Source of the DNA: Odiellus spinosus
Taxonomy: Eukaryota; Arthropoda; Arachnida; Opiliones; Phalangiidae
Length of the DNA stretch: 64,000 bases
Direction of reading: 5' to 3'
Assembly: GCA_963920705.1 (NCBI GenBank)
Contig: OY987226.1
Span: 9,364,501-9,428,500, forward strand
The position numbers and the translations under genes are program-made. Position 1 is the first letter of the stretch; every line of letters starts with the position of its first letter. The notes beneath the pieces are model-generated. The model was not told the DNA's origin. It saw nothing but the letters and a program-made list of their open reading frames with translations, and made no database searches. Below are positions 39,601 through 51,000 of the stretch, piece after piece.

Positions 39601-40734
39601 AAGCCTTAGAAGCAAATTAAAAAGTTAAAAATAAAACGTGTTTAGTGCTTATGGTGAAACATTGCGCAGGGGCTAGCTTCCTAATGTATTTTCAATTGTG
39701 CGCCTGTAGAAAGGTTCCAGCCACAGCCCTTTGGTGCTCAGAGCGAAGCTACTCTTCAGGGGTACTTAATAAAATAAGCCAAATATTGTTACCAAAAATT
39801 GTCAAACGCTATTAAAATTTGGCAAAAGTCTCTGAAATTAATAATCTAATTATTATTTGAAGCACATTTTTAATTTTCCAAACTCAAGAGTTTTTTTATT
39901 TTTCTTATAGTTTGTAACCGTCAGCCCCTATACCGATATTTGGGCAAGAGCTACGAGAATGTTTTATTCTTTTCGTGACGCCAGAGAATTGGAATCGGAT
40001 GAAATTTTGAACCAAATCGAACGGAACAAATTCGTTATTATCAACGATAGATCGACTTTTGAAAGCTGTTTAGAGAAGAGATACGTTAAATACAGAAGAT
40101 GCAGTTTCGATATCACTAAGCCTTATTTATCATCAAATTTAGGCATAATGTTTAGAAAAAATATCGATCCAGGATTCGCAGAAAAAGTGAATGTTGGGTG
40201 AGTAATTTAACTAACTGGTAGAAGTAAATTGTATTTTACAATCAGAATACATAGTTTTTACTAAGGGAGTAAATGCATTTCCCTAAGCGTTGCCAACCAC
40301 TTGTGAGCGCAAACTGAAGCAGTGAGAAAGTCAGTTTGGTTTTAGAATGGAAGGAAAGGAAAACTAGGAAAGAGGGTTGCAGTTTTCTTTTGCTCCTTTA
40401 ACGAAAACTATGTATTACTGGCAACTGCAAAGGCAAATAATGTCGTAATGTAAAGGGTAAAGTTCTGCAAATGGCGATTGGAGAATGAAAATCATACATC
40501 ATATAACCCGTTTAGTGGGGGAGTGTTTGTCGAATTCAGTAATTGCTCTACTAATGGGTGACACCGATAGACCTATAGGTCCGGTGGTCAGACCCTATTT
40601 GAATATTTCAAGGCAAACAATTATCTTTTGAAATTTAAATCCAAATAATCTTTACGAACTTTAAATTATTGAAAATTTGAGTTAAAAATCTTAACTCCGG
40701 TTTTAACATCGGACAACCATATAAAGATAGAGAG

Positions 40735-40769
<35 letters not shown>

Positions 40770-41237
40770 TTAAACGAGAATTATTTCCATTTAAAATTGC
40801 TCTTCCTTTGCAGAATTCTTAACATGCTTCAGTTTGGACTACTTGAATATTTAACACGAAAAGATCTAAAAAATTTGGATATATGTTTAAATTTTGAAGT
40901 CAATTCGGATCAGAATGACGTCAATTCTGGTTCTCTTCAAAAATTTTCGGGAATATTTATTTTATGGACTATTTGCGTAGCAATTTGCTGTGGAGAGTTG
41001 TGCGTAGAAATTTTAGTGGGCTATGTTTTGCGTATTATAAAACCAAAAACATTCAGTGTAAAGGTATTTAAACTAAAAGCACTCCGTCTTTGTAGAAGGA
41101 CAAAAACCAAATTTTTTAAGCAACTTCGTGTCATCAGGGTCGCGTTTTGGCCTAAGCAGTTTAGGAAAATATATAGGGTCCGCAAGTTTGAAGGGACCGA
41201 AAAAGGGCGCGAAAGGGCCTGGAATCTGGCATACTGA
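33673..41237 (+). CDS. Ionotropic receptor (IR)-like ligand-gated channel, no amino-terminal domain
   Basis: Exons: 33673-33702, 33768-33874, 34532-34619, 34688-34846, 36347-36491, 38760-38977, 39911-40197, 40814-41237, phase-consistent, 485 residues. It starts directly at ligand-binding lobe S1 (NVNVVVKERNPYLT); ISLTPTTMTFQRSSAIQFS keeps the Arg that binds the ligand carboxylate in iGluRs. M1 is about NLFLVGLLMTLGVSIICNR, the pore region follows (VIDQVWLLLEIVL), then M3 RILLWSWMFPVMVITAVISS, lobe S2 (FVTVSPYTDIWARA; an Asp in FVIINDRST at the family's acidic position) and M4 FSGIFILWTICVAICCGELC. M3 lacks the SYTANLAAF motif of true glutamate receptors, which fits IRs. The likely role is chemosensory or neuronal cation conductance. 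Start and C-terminal end are the least certain: an open frame extends upstream to 33622, and the last exon could stop earlier by splicing. Confidence 0.8.
34871..35251. mobile_element. Foldback element family 3, copy in IR intron
   Basis: GAGCTTTTGAATTTATTTTC at the left is mirrored by GAAAATAAATTCAAAAGCT at the right. Inside, GGGCCAATCATATTATTT is mirrored by AAAATATGATTGACCCGA and CTTGTAATGTC by GACATTACAAG. The same sequence recurs at 61379-61816 in a Pvr intron. A stray GGGCCAATCAT block is near 48380. Confidence 0.7.
35987..36174. mobile_element. MITE-like element with GTTCACACTAG-type ends, copy 2
   Basis: The left terminus is AAAGCTACGTTCACACT. The reverse complement of the right terminus is AAAAGCTACGTTCACACTAC. 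Both continue into TTTGAAACC and AAACCGTTT or its variant. The terminal repeats are about 45 bases and the element is 188 bases, inside an IR intron. Confidence 0.65.
37126..37240 (+). repeat. Diverged direct repeat, unit 1
   Basis: It is similar to 37851-37960 in the same orientation (CATAGCTC, ACATGGAAT-like, ATAAAATAACTTA, then GAAAAAAATAAC). The units are about 725 bases apart inside an IR intron. This may be an old local duplication or two insertions of one repeat. Confidence 0.35.
37851..37960 (+). repeat. Diverged direct repeat, unit 2
   Basis: Partner of 37126-37240, sharing CATAGCTC and GAATAAAATAACTTA. The intervening DNA has no recognisable element. Confidence 0.35.
39065..39275. 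repeat. Inverted-repeat-bounded segment
   Basis: CAGCGAAGTTGAGCGCTC near 39070 is mirrored by GAGAGCGTTGAACTTCGCTT near 39253. A small hairpin GGCTGCTTCGAGGCAGCC follows at about 39281. It is a single-copy candidate for a small terminal-inverted-repeat element in an IR intron. Confidence 0.4.
40741..40767 (+). repeat. Poly-A tract
   Basis: An uninterrupted run of about 27 A lies about 45 bases before the acceptor of the last IR exon. It could be the tail of a short retroposed fragment, but no source element was recognised upstream. Confidence 0.7.
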
Positions 41238-42080
41238 TATCTTGCAGAGGGCTGATTATAAACTTTTTTTTACTAAAACATGGAAAACTGTTAATAGGCA
41301 GTTAGTGTTGAGGGAATTTGTGGTTGGGATTATGATCCGAGAGCGTTATGGTACTTTACCGTTTATATGGCCCATCGTGCCATTTAAATTCAATGAACGC
41401 TAGCGAGACTTTAGTCAATACATGGAAATTAAAGCTCATAACATACTATGAACTTTTGCTGGGAAACGATTTCCAAAAAAATAAAGAGAAAACAAGGCTT
41501 TGGACTTTTGATGCGAGCCTATATATTACCACTCCCTTAGGCTAATTACAAGGGCACATAAAAACATACAAGACCATTGAAAGATAGCGTAGCCATCATC
41601 TGATACTTAGCATGATGTTACGCTTCTTGTGAAGATAATCTCCTACATTCTCTAAGGGATTTAAATGTAATAAAAAATATTAAAAACAAGTTTATTAAAC
41701 GAGAAGAAAGTTGAAAATGAATTATTGCGCCCTTGTATCAGATACAAAAATTACAGAAAACATAAATCAAAATAAAATATATGACAGGCAGAAAACTAGA
41801 AAATATTAATAAAAGAAAATAAGCACAGTTATAACAAGATTCCACCTAATGTTTTTATTAATTAGTTTCAGTTTAACAATTCTGTTGCTGAATTTAATTA
41901 AATATGGGTTAAAAGATTTAAAAATAAACTTCTAAATCCACTGGCCTAGAAACTGTTGCCAAAAATAAATTGCTTTTGTTTACGTTTTATGCCCATATAA
42001 GCACGTGTTTTAGATACCACGTGGTTTTTTAAAGTGGAAAAAATAGCCCGCGGAATTTTCTAGAAGCAGAAGCTTTAAAA
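41238..42080. other. IR-unc-45 intergenic region
   Basis: About 840 AT-rich bases. The far end carries the unc-45 promoter elements listed separately. No other gene was seen; short open frames at 41128-41545 overlap or follow the IR end in other frames and resemble nothing I know. Confidence 0.5.
42002..42065 (+). promoter_or_regulatory. unc-45: unc-45 promoter: two CACGTG E-boxes and a heat-shock element
   Basis: CACGTG occurs at 42002-42007 and 42018-42023. A three-unit heat-shock element lies at 42053-42065: GAA at 42053, TTC at 42058 and GAA at 42063, each exactly five bases apart. The start codon is at 42081, so the element is in the core promoter or leader. HSF control would suit an Hsp90 co-chaperone gene; this is inferred from the motif. 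Confidence 0.6.
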
Positions 42081-45000
42081 ATGGCGTCGGAAAGGACAAC
42101 GCTAAAAGAGAAAGGAAATAAAAAGTTTTCTTCTGGCGATTTCGATGGAGCTCTAAGTTGTTATACTCAAGCTCTTAAATTAAGTGATGATAATAACGAA
42201 GAGAAAGCCGTTTTTTATAAAAACAGGGCCGCTGCTTATTTAAAATTAGAGAAGTATGAAAATGCCGTCAACGATTGTACCGCGGGTAAGCCTTGGCTTC
42301 GATTTTGCTTATAAAAAAAACTACCCTAGCCTACTAGCATGGGGAGCACCACACGTGGTTTCTACTTTCATAATGATGTAATTTAAATGGTAATTTAGCA
42401 TTGGATATTCAACCTTCGGATGTTAAAGCCCTATTTCGACGTTGTCAAGCCTATGAAAAGCTGGAAAATTATAATGAAGCCTTCAAAGATGCCAAAAAGG
42501 TTCATCACATTGAACCTACCAACAAAGCTATCGAACCAGTTCTCAGGCGACTTAGTGCCAAACTACAAGATATTGTAAAGTTTCCCATAACCTATTATCA
42601 AGGGTGTTGTTTTAGAATTTTTTTTAAACTAATAAATACGCAATAGGCCAAAGAACAAGCGTCGACATCATCTCGTGGAAAGCAAATGTTTGATATCTTG
42701 CTTGATGAAAAGGAAACCATGGAGAAAAGGGAGCAGGTATTAATCTCTAAACTAATTTGAACATTTTAAATTGGGAAATAAATGCTTAACCGTAATCTAG
42801 GCTGCTAATAACTTATTCGTGCTGTCAAAAGAGAATGCCGGAGCTGACTATATCGTTAAATCAGAAGGCATAGCGAAGATTTTGAGCATTGTTAATAAAG
42901 TTAAAAGCCAAGAAATATTTTTATCCTTAATTCGAGTATTTGGAGAACTCTGCAAAAATAGCTTGGAAAGGGTTTGTTAAATTATCTTAGTTTTAAAGAG
43001 TTGTTAAATTAAATCAATTTTTTTGACAGACAAAATTGGTCCTAAAACAAGTTGGAGTTGAACTTATCGTTGAAAGTATTAATTCTAAAAGCGATCAATT
43101 GATATCCGCTGTTCAATACGTAATTCAAACAATCTTCAATACCTTGAGTGGTAGTAATCCTTTGGAAGGCAAAAAAGTTGACAAGAAATTAATGAAAGAT
43201 AACGAAGAGCTTATTGACGAATTGATGGGAGTTTTGGTTAAAAGGACGAATAGTCGAACCATGTCTGCTAAAGGAAGGGATGGAATTTTGGAAATTTTGA
43301 TGAAAAACGTTGATTGGGAGCAATTAAATTGGGGAATGAAACTCGTCAATGCTGGAGGTATGAATCTCTTCATTTTTAGTTTTTGAAAATTTTAAAACAA
43401 ATCTCAATCACAAATATTAGGTCTTAATAAGCTTATGGAAGTTGCTAGCGAACTGGAAGAAGTTAAATACGAAAGCAGTATTGATATTACCGAAAACACT
43501 CGTACTAATTTGGCAGTAACTTTTGATCGTATATATTGGTGCATGGATAGTGATAAAAGCAGAGAATTATACCGAAGTAAAGTTATGGAGTATATTAAGT
43601 AGGTTCTTAAGGGAAAAATTCTTTATAATTTCAGAAGTAAAGACGACCATTATTTAATTTCAGTGAAAAACTTCGAGATCCAGAGATTGAAGCTAAAGTA
43701 CGTATCACTGCCGCCATCACTACTTTATTGCAAGGTCCCATCGATGTTGGTAACGTGTGCTTAGGTCAAGCCGGGGTCGTTGAAATGATGTTAATCATGG
43801 CTGGAACTGATGATCATTTACAACAAAGGGTAGCGGCCGAAGCTATCATTGCGGCTGCATCCAAAAAGGATAAATGTTCCAGTATAGTTTCTATGGGAAC
43901 TGATATCCTGAAAAAACTTTATCAATCCAAAGATGATAGCATTAAAGTTCGAGCTTTAGTCGTAAGTTGTTTTGACTTAAAGAGGCAAGTCCAAAAGTAA
44001 TTCTGGTTTTAATTTAGGGTTTGTGTAAAGTCGGATCACTCGGTGGTACTGATGCTTCCATCAAACCCTTCGCTGATGGGTCTAATATGAAATTAGCCCA
44101 AGCTTGTCGGAAGTTCCTAATCAATCCCAAGAAAGACAAAGATCTACGAAGATGGGCCGCTGAAGGTTTATCCTATTTAACCTTAGACGCTGAAGTTAAG
44201 GAAGAATTGATAGAAGATGCGAATGCTATTACGGCTCTCATTGAACTTGCCAAGGTTTAAATTTTATAGTTTTCAATGGATGGGCAATTAATAGTCTTTT
44301 AAACCGTTTGATGAAAAACGAGAAAAATTAACATCTTATTATTTGATTAGCTGGTGTTTAAACGAATATCAAATACTTTCATAGAATCTGTTTAATTTGT
44401 CCCATTTCTCGCCACCTTTTCATTCATTTTCGTTCTCAGAAACTAAAGCAAAACTTACCCAAACTTGGGTATTTGATACTCGTTTTAACTATTATTTGTT
44501 CATCCCAACTAAATTAATTTAATTAAATTCGATTTCTATTTTATATGTGTTAGACTGGAAGTAAAGCCTGCGTTTATGGCGTAGTCACAACGTTGGTGAA
44601 TTTAACAAATAGCTATGATAAACAGGAAATCATGCCCGAGCTTGTCGAACTTGCCAAATTTGCTAAGCAGCATATTCCGGAGGAACATATCAAAGTCTGT
44701 TTTAAATTTACAATTTTTTTCTGAATATTAATAACCATTAAATTATTTTAAGGATAAAAAAGAATTTATCGAAAAGAGGGTCAAAGTTTTGGCTGATCTT
44801 GGTGTTTCAACTGGCTTAGTTGCGTTGTCTAACACTGACAGCAAAAACTGCAAGGAATTGATCGCCCGCGTCTTCAATTCTATCTGCGAACAACCTGATT
44901 TAAGAGGGTCAGTCGTGCAACAAGGAGGAGCCAAAGTGTTGGTCAAACTCTCTTTAGAAAATACTGAAAAGGGCAAACTCACAGCGGCACAAGCTTTGTC

Positions 45001-46530
45001 GAGAATTGCAATTTCTATTAATCCAGAAGTGGCTTTCCCTGGACAACGTGTAAGGTTTTCATTTTAACCCTAAACGATTGAGCTAATTATAGTTTCAAAC
45101 TGCTAGGATTTTGATATCAGTATTGGAACTTACCTATATTCTAAAATAAATGACTCTTTTAATGCCGTTATTTGTCAGAAAATTTTAATTTGGAGTAAAA
45201 ACATTATCTTTGCCCCAAACTGTTAAAATATAACAATCAGTTAAACCTCGATTTCGATACTAGCCAACACTAGAGCCAGCTTTTCATTAAAAGCTTTGTA
45301 ACCGTTTTTTACCATTTTGGAAAGGTCAGATTGTAAATTTTTGGGGTCTGCTGTAAAGATCCTTTTTCTAAAAATGTATTTATTAGCTTTAAAAGTTAAT
45401 TCAAACATTCAAAATGGTTTGAAATTAGTTTCAAAGTCTCTAGTGTGAACATGCCTTAGTTGATTTGATAATCAAAGTACTCTTTCAGCTTTTTCATAAA
45501 CTCATTTTTATTTTATTATTAAATCAAATAGGCTGCTGAAGTTGTTCGTCCAATCATGGCCCTTTTACACCCTGATTGTTCGGGCCTCGAAAACTTTGAA
45601 GCTTTAATGGCATTATGTAACTTGGCTCAAGTTTCTCCAAGCATTCGAACTCGAATTTTATCAGATTCTGGCTTCAGCAAAATTGAGAATTACATGTTTG
45701 AAGATCACATTGAAATTAGGAGAGCAGCCACTCAATGCGTTGTTAATTTGATGTTTAGCGATCACGTAATTTGTTTAATATTTTATTATATTAAATTTTT
45801 TTTTCTTTACTAGTAATTTAATAGTTAATAATTTTTTCCAATTTCAGGTTATTAAATTGTATGAAGGTGAAAATGACCGTGTTAAATATTTGGTAATACT
45901 CTCCCAAGATGATGATTATGAAACTGCTAAAGCAGCGTCTGGAGCTTTGGCTATGCTGTTATCTGTCAGTAAAAAGGCCTGCAAAAAAGTTTTTAGTGTA
46001 AGTAACATAATAGATTTAAGTGTGGCACCGTCCATTGTTTCAGTGCTAAATTTCTTAGTCAAGAAGACTCTAGATAGTGAAACAAAGTGAGAATGGAAGG
46101 GGACATAATCTTCTCTAGTAGGGGGAAAGTTTGTATTTATAAGCAAACCATTAAGGTTGGGGAAATTTTCATTGCCAACACTACCTACAGAATGAATCGT
46201 AGAAATAATATACTCTTTATAAGTGATAAACTTTGTGATTTCTTATTTAAGGCTAAAACGTGGCACGAGGTTCTTACGAAACTTACTGCCAGTGAAGATA
46301 AAGATCTTATGCACCGTGGAGTTTGCATAGTTTCTAGTCTAATCGAATCCTCGCAAGAAGCTGCGGAGAAAATAGTGGAGACAAACATCCTCGAAATTTT
46401 GATGGCTTTAACTCGTCCCGAAGTTCCTGTTTCCCAAAAGATCAAGGACATGGCTTCTAAAACGTTAGCTAAAGCTGAAGAATGGAAGGTTATTCAGAAA
46501 CCACCCACTGACCTCAATGAGGATGATTGA
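42081..46530 (+). CDS. unc-45: UNC-45 myosin chaperone / Hsp90 co-chaperone
   Basis: Exons: 42081-42285, 42399-42574, 42647-42736, 42801-42971, 43030-43357, 43421-43598, 43664-43961, 44018-44254, 44554-44694, 44753-45049, 45532-45765, 45848-45997, 46252-46530, all in phase, 927 residues, the usual length. An N-terminal TPR domain covers about residues 5-115 ([58 protein letters not shown]) and in this family docks the Hsp90 C-terminus. The rest is armadillo-like: a central domain and the UCS domain ([42 protein letters not shown]), which binds and folds the myosin motor. A canonical poly(A) signal (AATAAA) is at 46741. The start codon follows the heat-shock element at 42053-42065. Assignment is very secure. 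Confidence 0.97.
45242..45459. mobile_element. MITE-like element with GTTCACACTAG-type ends, diverged copy 3
   Basis: The right end reads TTTCAAAGTCTCTAGTGTGA then ACATGCCTT, the same arrangement as 36142-36174. AACCATTTTGGAAAGG and AAAATGGTTTGAAATTAGTT blocks also match. The left end is eroded. It sits in an unc-45 intron. Confidence 0.45.
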
Positions 46531-48051
46531 GACACCGTATTGGTATGAGAAAAGATAGATAACTTTATACATTTTTTACGCGAGTTTTAGACGTTTAGAT
46601 TTGTTCAAAGTTTTATTAATTATTCTTCAGAAGTTTCGAAACATTTAATTTATTAAACATTGCATCTTAACTTTCCCCGTGCGTGAATTTTAGTTAATTA
46701 GTTTTAATTTTAATACAAACTACTCTATAAAAGGCCACGTAATAAAAATATTGTGATGGCCAGTGACTAATATTTAAAATGGGGTGTGAATAGGAAAAAA
46801 TTTACATCATGTGCCTTAAAAAATGTTATAATTAAAGGAATGCGAACATAGGCTTGCGGGTTGTATTCCGCAAGCTTCTGTTAAAAGCTTTAAATACAAA
46901 GTTTGTGTGGCTTTTTTAATAGAGGTCTAAAATAAAATTATGACATGTTTAAAGGGGACGAAAAACAATATAAAAAAACTAGGTTCGAGCAGAGACCCTT
47001 TTAGAATTTGGGTATATCAAGGTCATTAACGAAAATTCTACACTATCTCTATTTGCTGAATTGGAGATATTTAGTGACCACCACTTTGCTATAAGTGCAA
47101 ACGACTTCAAATGGCCTTGATATACTTAAAAGCATACTAAGTCTAAGGAGGAATAAACACTACTGCTAATATACCGATAATTGTAACACCACTGTCATAG
47201 GCATTTTCACTGATGCCCTTTTATCTAATGTTACCACTTCTATTCCTCTTGACCTAACCTATGGGCTATACAAGTGGGGTCAGAATAATATTGCATTCAA
47301 AAGCATCGCCAGAAGTGTGTTTTAGGCACGTAAAATGAGTGTGTTCATCAGTATCCTTTGCTGTGCAAAGACACCTGTGTTTATAGGGCATGGAATCAGC
47401 TTTGCTCCGCCAAATTTAGGAGGACCCATCTATGTAAAAGTCTGGGATGCGCAAGTTCCTCTACCACTTTTGTTTCCGGCAACGTCATATGTGCTGGACA
47501 ACACAGAAGTGTAATTGCACTGTGATACCCATTGCACAGGGCTTCGCTATTCTGCTTGTAGGTATCCACTCATTTTAACGTAAAGAGGTATGTCTCTAGT
47601 ACTAGTGTGATTTCCTCTTAGACTGAACCGTTTCACATCCAACCGTTCATGATTATGGAAAGAATAATGAGTATTGTTTTAAAATATATTTTATTTGTTC
47701 CATAATTGATTCGTGTACAATTTTGAATGTTATAAACATTATTTTCATTTGAACCTTAAAATTCTTGATTTCATTAAAATAACATTTAGTAATTTAACGA
47801 ATACTGATAAAGGTGACTAGTTTAAGTACTTTGATAGATAATGAATCAATCAATAATTAAAAAATTTAATAGAAATTTTAAGTTATTAACGTAGCAAAAA
47901 ACAATTAATACAAATGAAACTTTACAATTTATGCGTAAAATGTTATCTATTCTATACTCCCAAAACACTTTCACCTCCCCGCAAATTGTTTTAGCTAAAC
48001 ATATGGTTTAAGTATTTTATATATAGTCTTCTTAAACTTTAAATCCTAATT
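46531..48051. other. Convergent intergenic region between unc-45 and the myotubularin gene
   Basis: The unc-45 3' UTR probably ends shortly after AATAAA at 46741. The minus-strand gene has AATAAA at about 47690 (TTTATT on the plus strand). Between them are a small hairpin (GCTTGCGG/CCGCAAGC, 46853-46880), a terminal-repeat segment (47012-47125) and a GC-richer stretch at about 47150-47640 without a recognisable product. Confidence 0.5.
47012..47125. repeat. Short segment with 17-base terminal inverted repeats
   Basis: GTATATCAAGGTCATT at the left is mirrored by AATGGCCTTGATATAC at the right, 114 bases overall. Only one copy was seen. It may be a very short MITE. Confidence 0.4.
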
Positions 48052-51000
48052 TTAAGAATCTATGGAGTTAGTACGTGTTAATTCTTTATAGCAATGACGA
48101 CAAACTGGTGATCTTCGTTCGCTTATATGTCCCGGTAACGAATGCTTCTTGTCAATACAACGAACGCAAAACACATCTCCGCAACACCAGCAGTGAAACT
48201 TTGAAATTAAAATTTACCAGTTTTAAACAAATTGTGAGACTAAAACTGGAAAAGCTTTTAAGAATTATTTTCAGAATCTGCAGTGAAATATTCTGAATAT
48301 AATTTTTAAGGCTCAGTTTAGTGCATAAAATAAATTCTGAAAATAGTTTGGTTAGGTTGAATTTCAGTATAGGATAAATTTGGGCCAATCATTGTTTTCC
48401 GCCTACAGGAGGTAGCGATGCCCTTTAGTTTTTTTTTTTTTTTTATTGGAACAGTTGTTGGGTTTACCAAATTGGTCCAAGTGGATTATAGATTAGGTTG
48501 ACACTTTGCTAAGTCTAAAGTTTCTGCTCAAAATATCAACATCTATTTAAAACAGGTTATCTATCAACTTTTAACACCCTTTTATTTTTATAGGTTATCT
48601 ATCCTTTTAAAATACCAAAAAAAAAAAAAAAAATACAAAGGGAAAAAATCATAACTAAGTCAATTTGTAACGAGTGGAATTTAAAGCACTTTGATCGAAA
48701 GATAGCTACAATTCCACCACTTCCCTTTTCTGAAAATTTAAATTTCTCACTAGAAAAACAGGTTAAAAGTGGGAATTTCAAATCCTCTTTACAAGAAAAC
48801 TGTTGAATATTTTTTGAGTGTAATTTGGTATAGGCTCCTTCAAGACCATACTACACGACAAAATGTGTCAATTGGGATTCTAAAAACAAACATTTTTATC
48901 TCCTCTTTCCTTTTTAAGCCTAAACATACCTTTCTACTGAAGTGATCAAAAGGCGTAGAGCAAATACATTCTCTAATATTGCGAAACGTTTTCCAAGACA
49001 ACGCTACAGAATCCAGTTCGAGACAAATTTGCTGACCCAAAGATTCTCCCATTTCTATAATAAATTTAATAATGGAAAACGATTTGATGTTTTTAAGAAT
49101 ATGTTAAGTCTAAAATCGATTGAAAAATAACTTTTGTTTTCCGAGTCAGCAATCTATTTAAGGTGACGATTCGTTTCATGGATCTTACTTTTATCAGGAT
49201 CGCAAGCTCTACTTTCAACATCTTCAAAACCAGAATCACGGATACTATTACCGCTGGAAGCTTCACTACGTATCAAAGGCGAAGAACCGCGTCTCAATCC
49301 GTCAAGAACATCTGATAATCCACTATCAATCATTTTGCTTTCAAAAGGCAGACCCAAAAGTTCTTTCATTTGAGATATTCTCTGTAAATATGGGAAATTT
49401 TAAGTTCAACCATTTTTTTTTTATAGTTTGAAGTTTTTACTCTTTCTAGATGCTGGACATGATCTTCCAAGCTAGTTATATGATCGCTAGCCGCCACTAA
49501 AATATCTCCAAGAGCTTCGCGCGGATGAACGCCATTTTCAAATCTATTGTACATGCCAGTCCAAAATCTATCAAAAAAAAAAGGAAGGTTAAATCTTAGA
49601 TATTAATATCCAAATAGTCAGTGTTTTTGCAAAACTAACTTTATTGTTTGCGGTGCCAAATCTGGTTCGAGAAAATCATCTCCTGATGGTTTATAAAGAG
49701 GGTTCAAATATTCTGTCAAATGATTAGCCAAATAGCCCCACAATGAATAAGTTCGCTCTCTCAATCTGAAAAGAATTTAAGCAAATGTTTGACTAATTTA
49801 ACTTAAAGGCCGAATGAAGCCTTGACAGTGAGCTTTTCTATCTTTTCTTAATCGATAAAATAATAAAATTCTAGCTTAAATCCAATTATACTATTGGATT
49901 ATGCAACTTTATACTAGTGGTTAATCCACTGGTATAAAGTTACTAAATGCTTATTTTAACGGTAAGGAATCTATAGAAAACAACTTGCTGGTTTCATTAT
50001 CACTTTAATTAATATAGAAACATTATATAACCTCAGATCTACTCTATCCTTTTCGCAATTTCCAATAAAAGTGCCAAACTGACAGGAAAACACGTGGTCA
50101 TGGATAATAAGAAGAAAACGTTCATTAAATTGAAATGCTCGAGGAAACTGCTGCGAAAGTTGCCATATTGAGTCGATAAATTGAGTGAAAACCGGAGCTA
50201 CTTCTTTGGGGTCACCTTGAATGTGTCCACATCTATCAGTGAATTTGTGCCCAAATGAAAGCCATTCTTTTTCTATTAAAACCTATTTAATATAAAATTT
50301 TGATCAGTTATTTTAGATTACACTTTATTCGACCGTCTTTTACTTGAAAACCGGTTATTGTTCTATAAAAAGGATCTAAAAGTAATGCAGCTAAAGAACA
50401 AGTTTGAGCCGTACGGTCCCAGCCATCTGAACAATGAACTAAGACAGTAATTCCGTCAAGAACCGCTTTAGCTATGGAAGCCGAAGTTTCCAAGACTGAA
50501 CGAACGTGTTTTAACCAACCGCAAGCTTCGAGACCGCCTAGAAAAGCACTCATAGAAGGAACTTTAAGTTCGCACGCTATAAAAAATTTGGTAAGTCAAA
50601 ATATATTTCATTTTATAACGAAATTGCTACCTGAACTTACTGTCAATTAATTTTTGAAGGCTATTTCGCATTACGTGAATATTTTCAATCCCAAAGAATT
50701 GAAATTTAATGTTGTCATAAAAATCTTCATTTTCGTAGCCTTTTCCGGCTGCTCTATTAGCCATCGCATTTATCTGTGACAGAAAATAAGTTAGCATATA
50801 CGATGATCGAGTAACCTAGTTTTAAGTTCCCTTACTTTTGGTCTCGTATCTACAACGTACATAAACTTGGACCCAACGTTAGCTTTAAGAATACAAGTCA
50901 ACATTTGCTCGTCTTCTAAACATCTAGCTTTAAACCCAGATAAAGGTTGACTACATCGACAAATAGCGGCCTAAAATATATAGATACTAATTTTTTGGCC

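Noticed and set aside
41128..41545. Overlapping plus-strand open frames after the last IR exon
   Set aside because: Different frames from the receptor, no transmembrane or known motif, and no splice sites that would link them convincingly.
46853..46880. Eight-base perfect hairpin after unc-45
   Set aside because: Too short to interpret; intrinsic hairpin terminators are not used for eukaryotic mRNA genes.
47335..47514. 59-codon plus-strand open frame in the unc-45/Mtmr6 intergenic region
   Set aside because: It has an in-frame stop just upstream, no recognised similarity and no promoter; chance in a GC-richer patch is sufficient.
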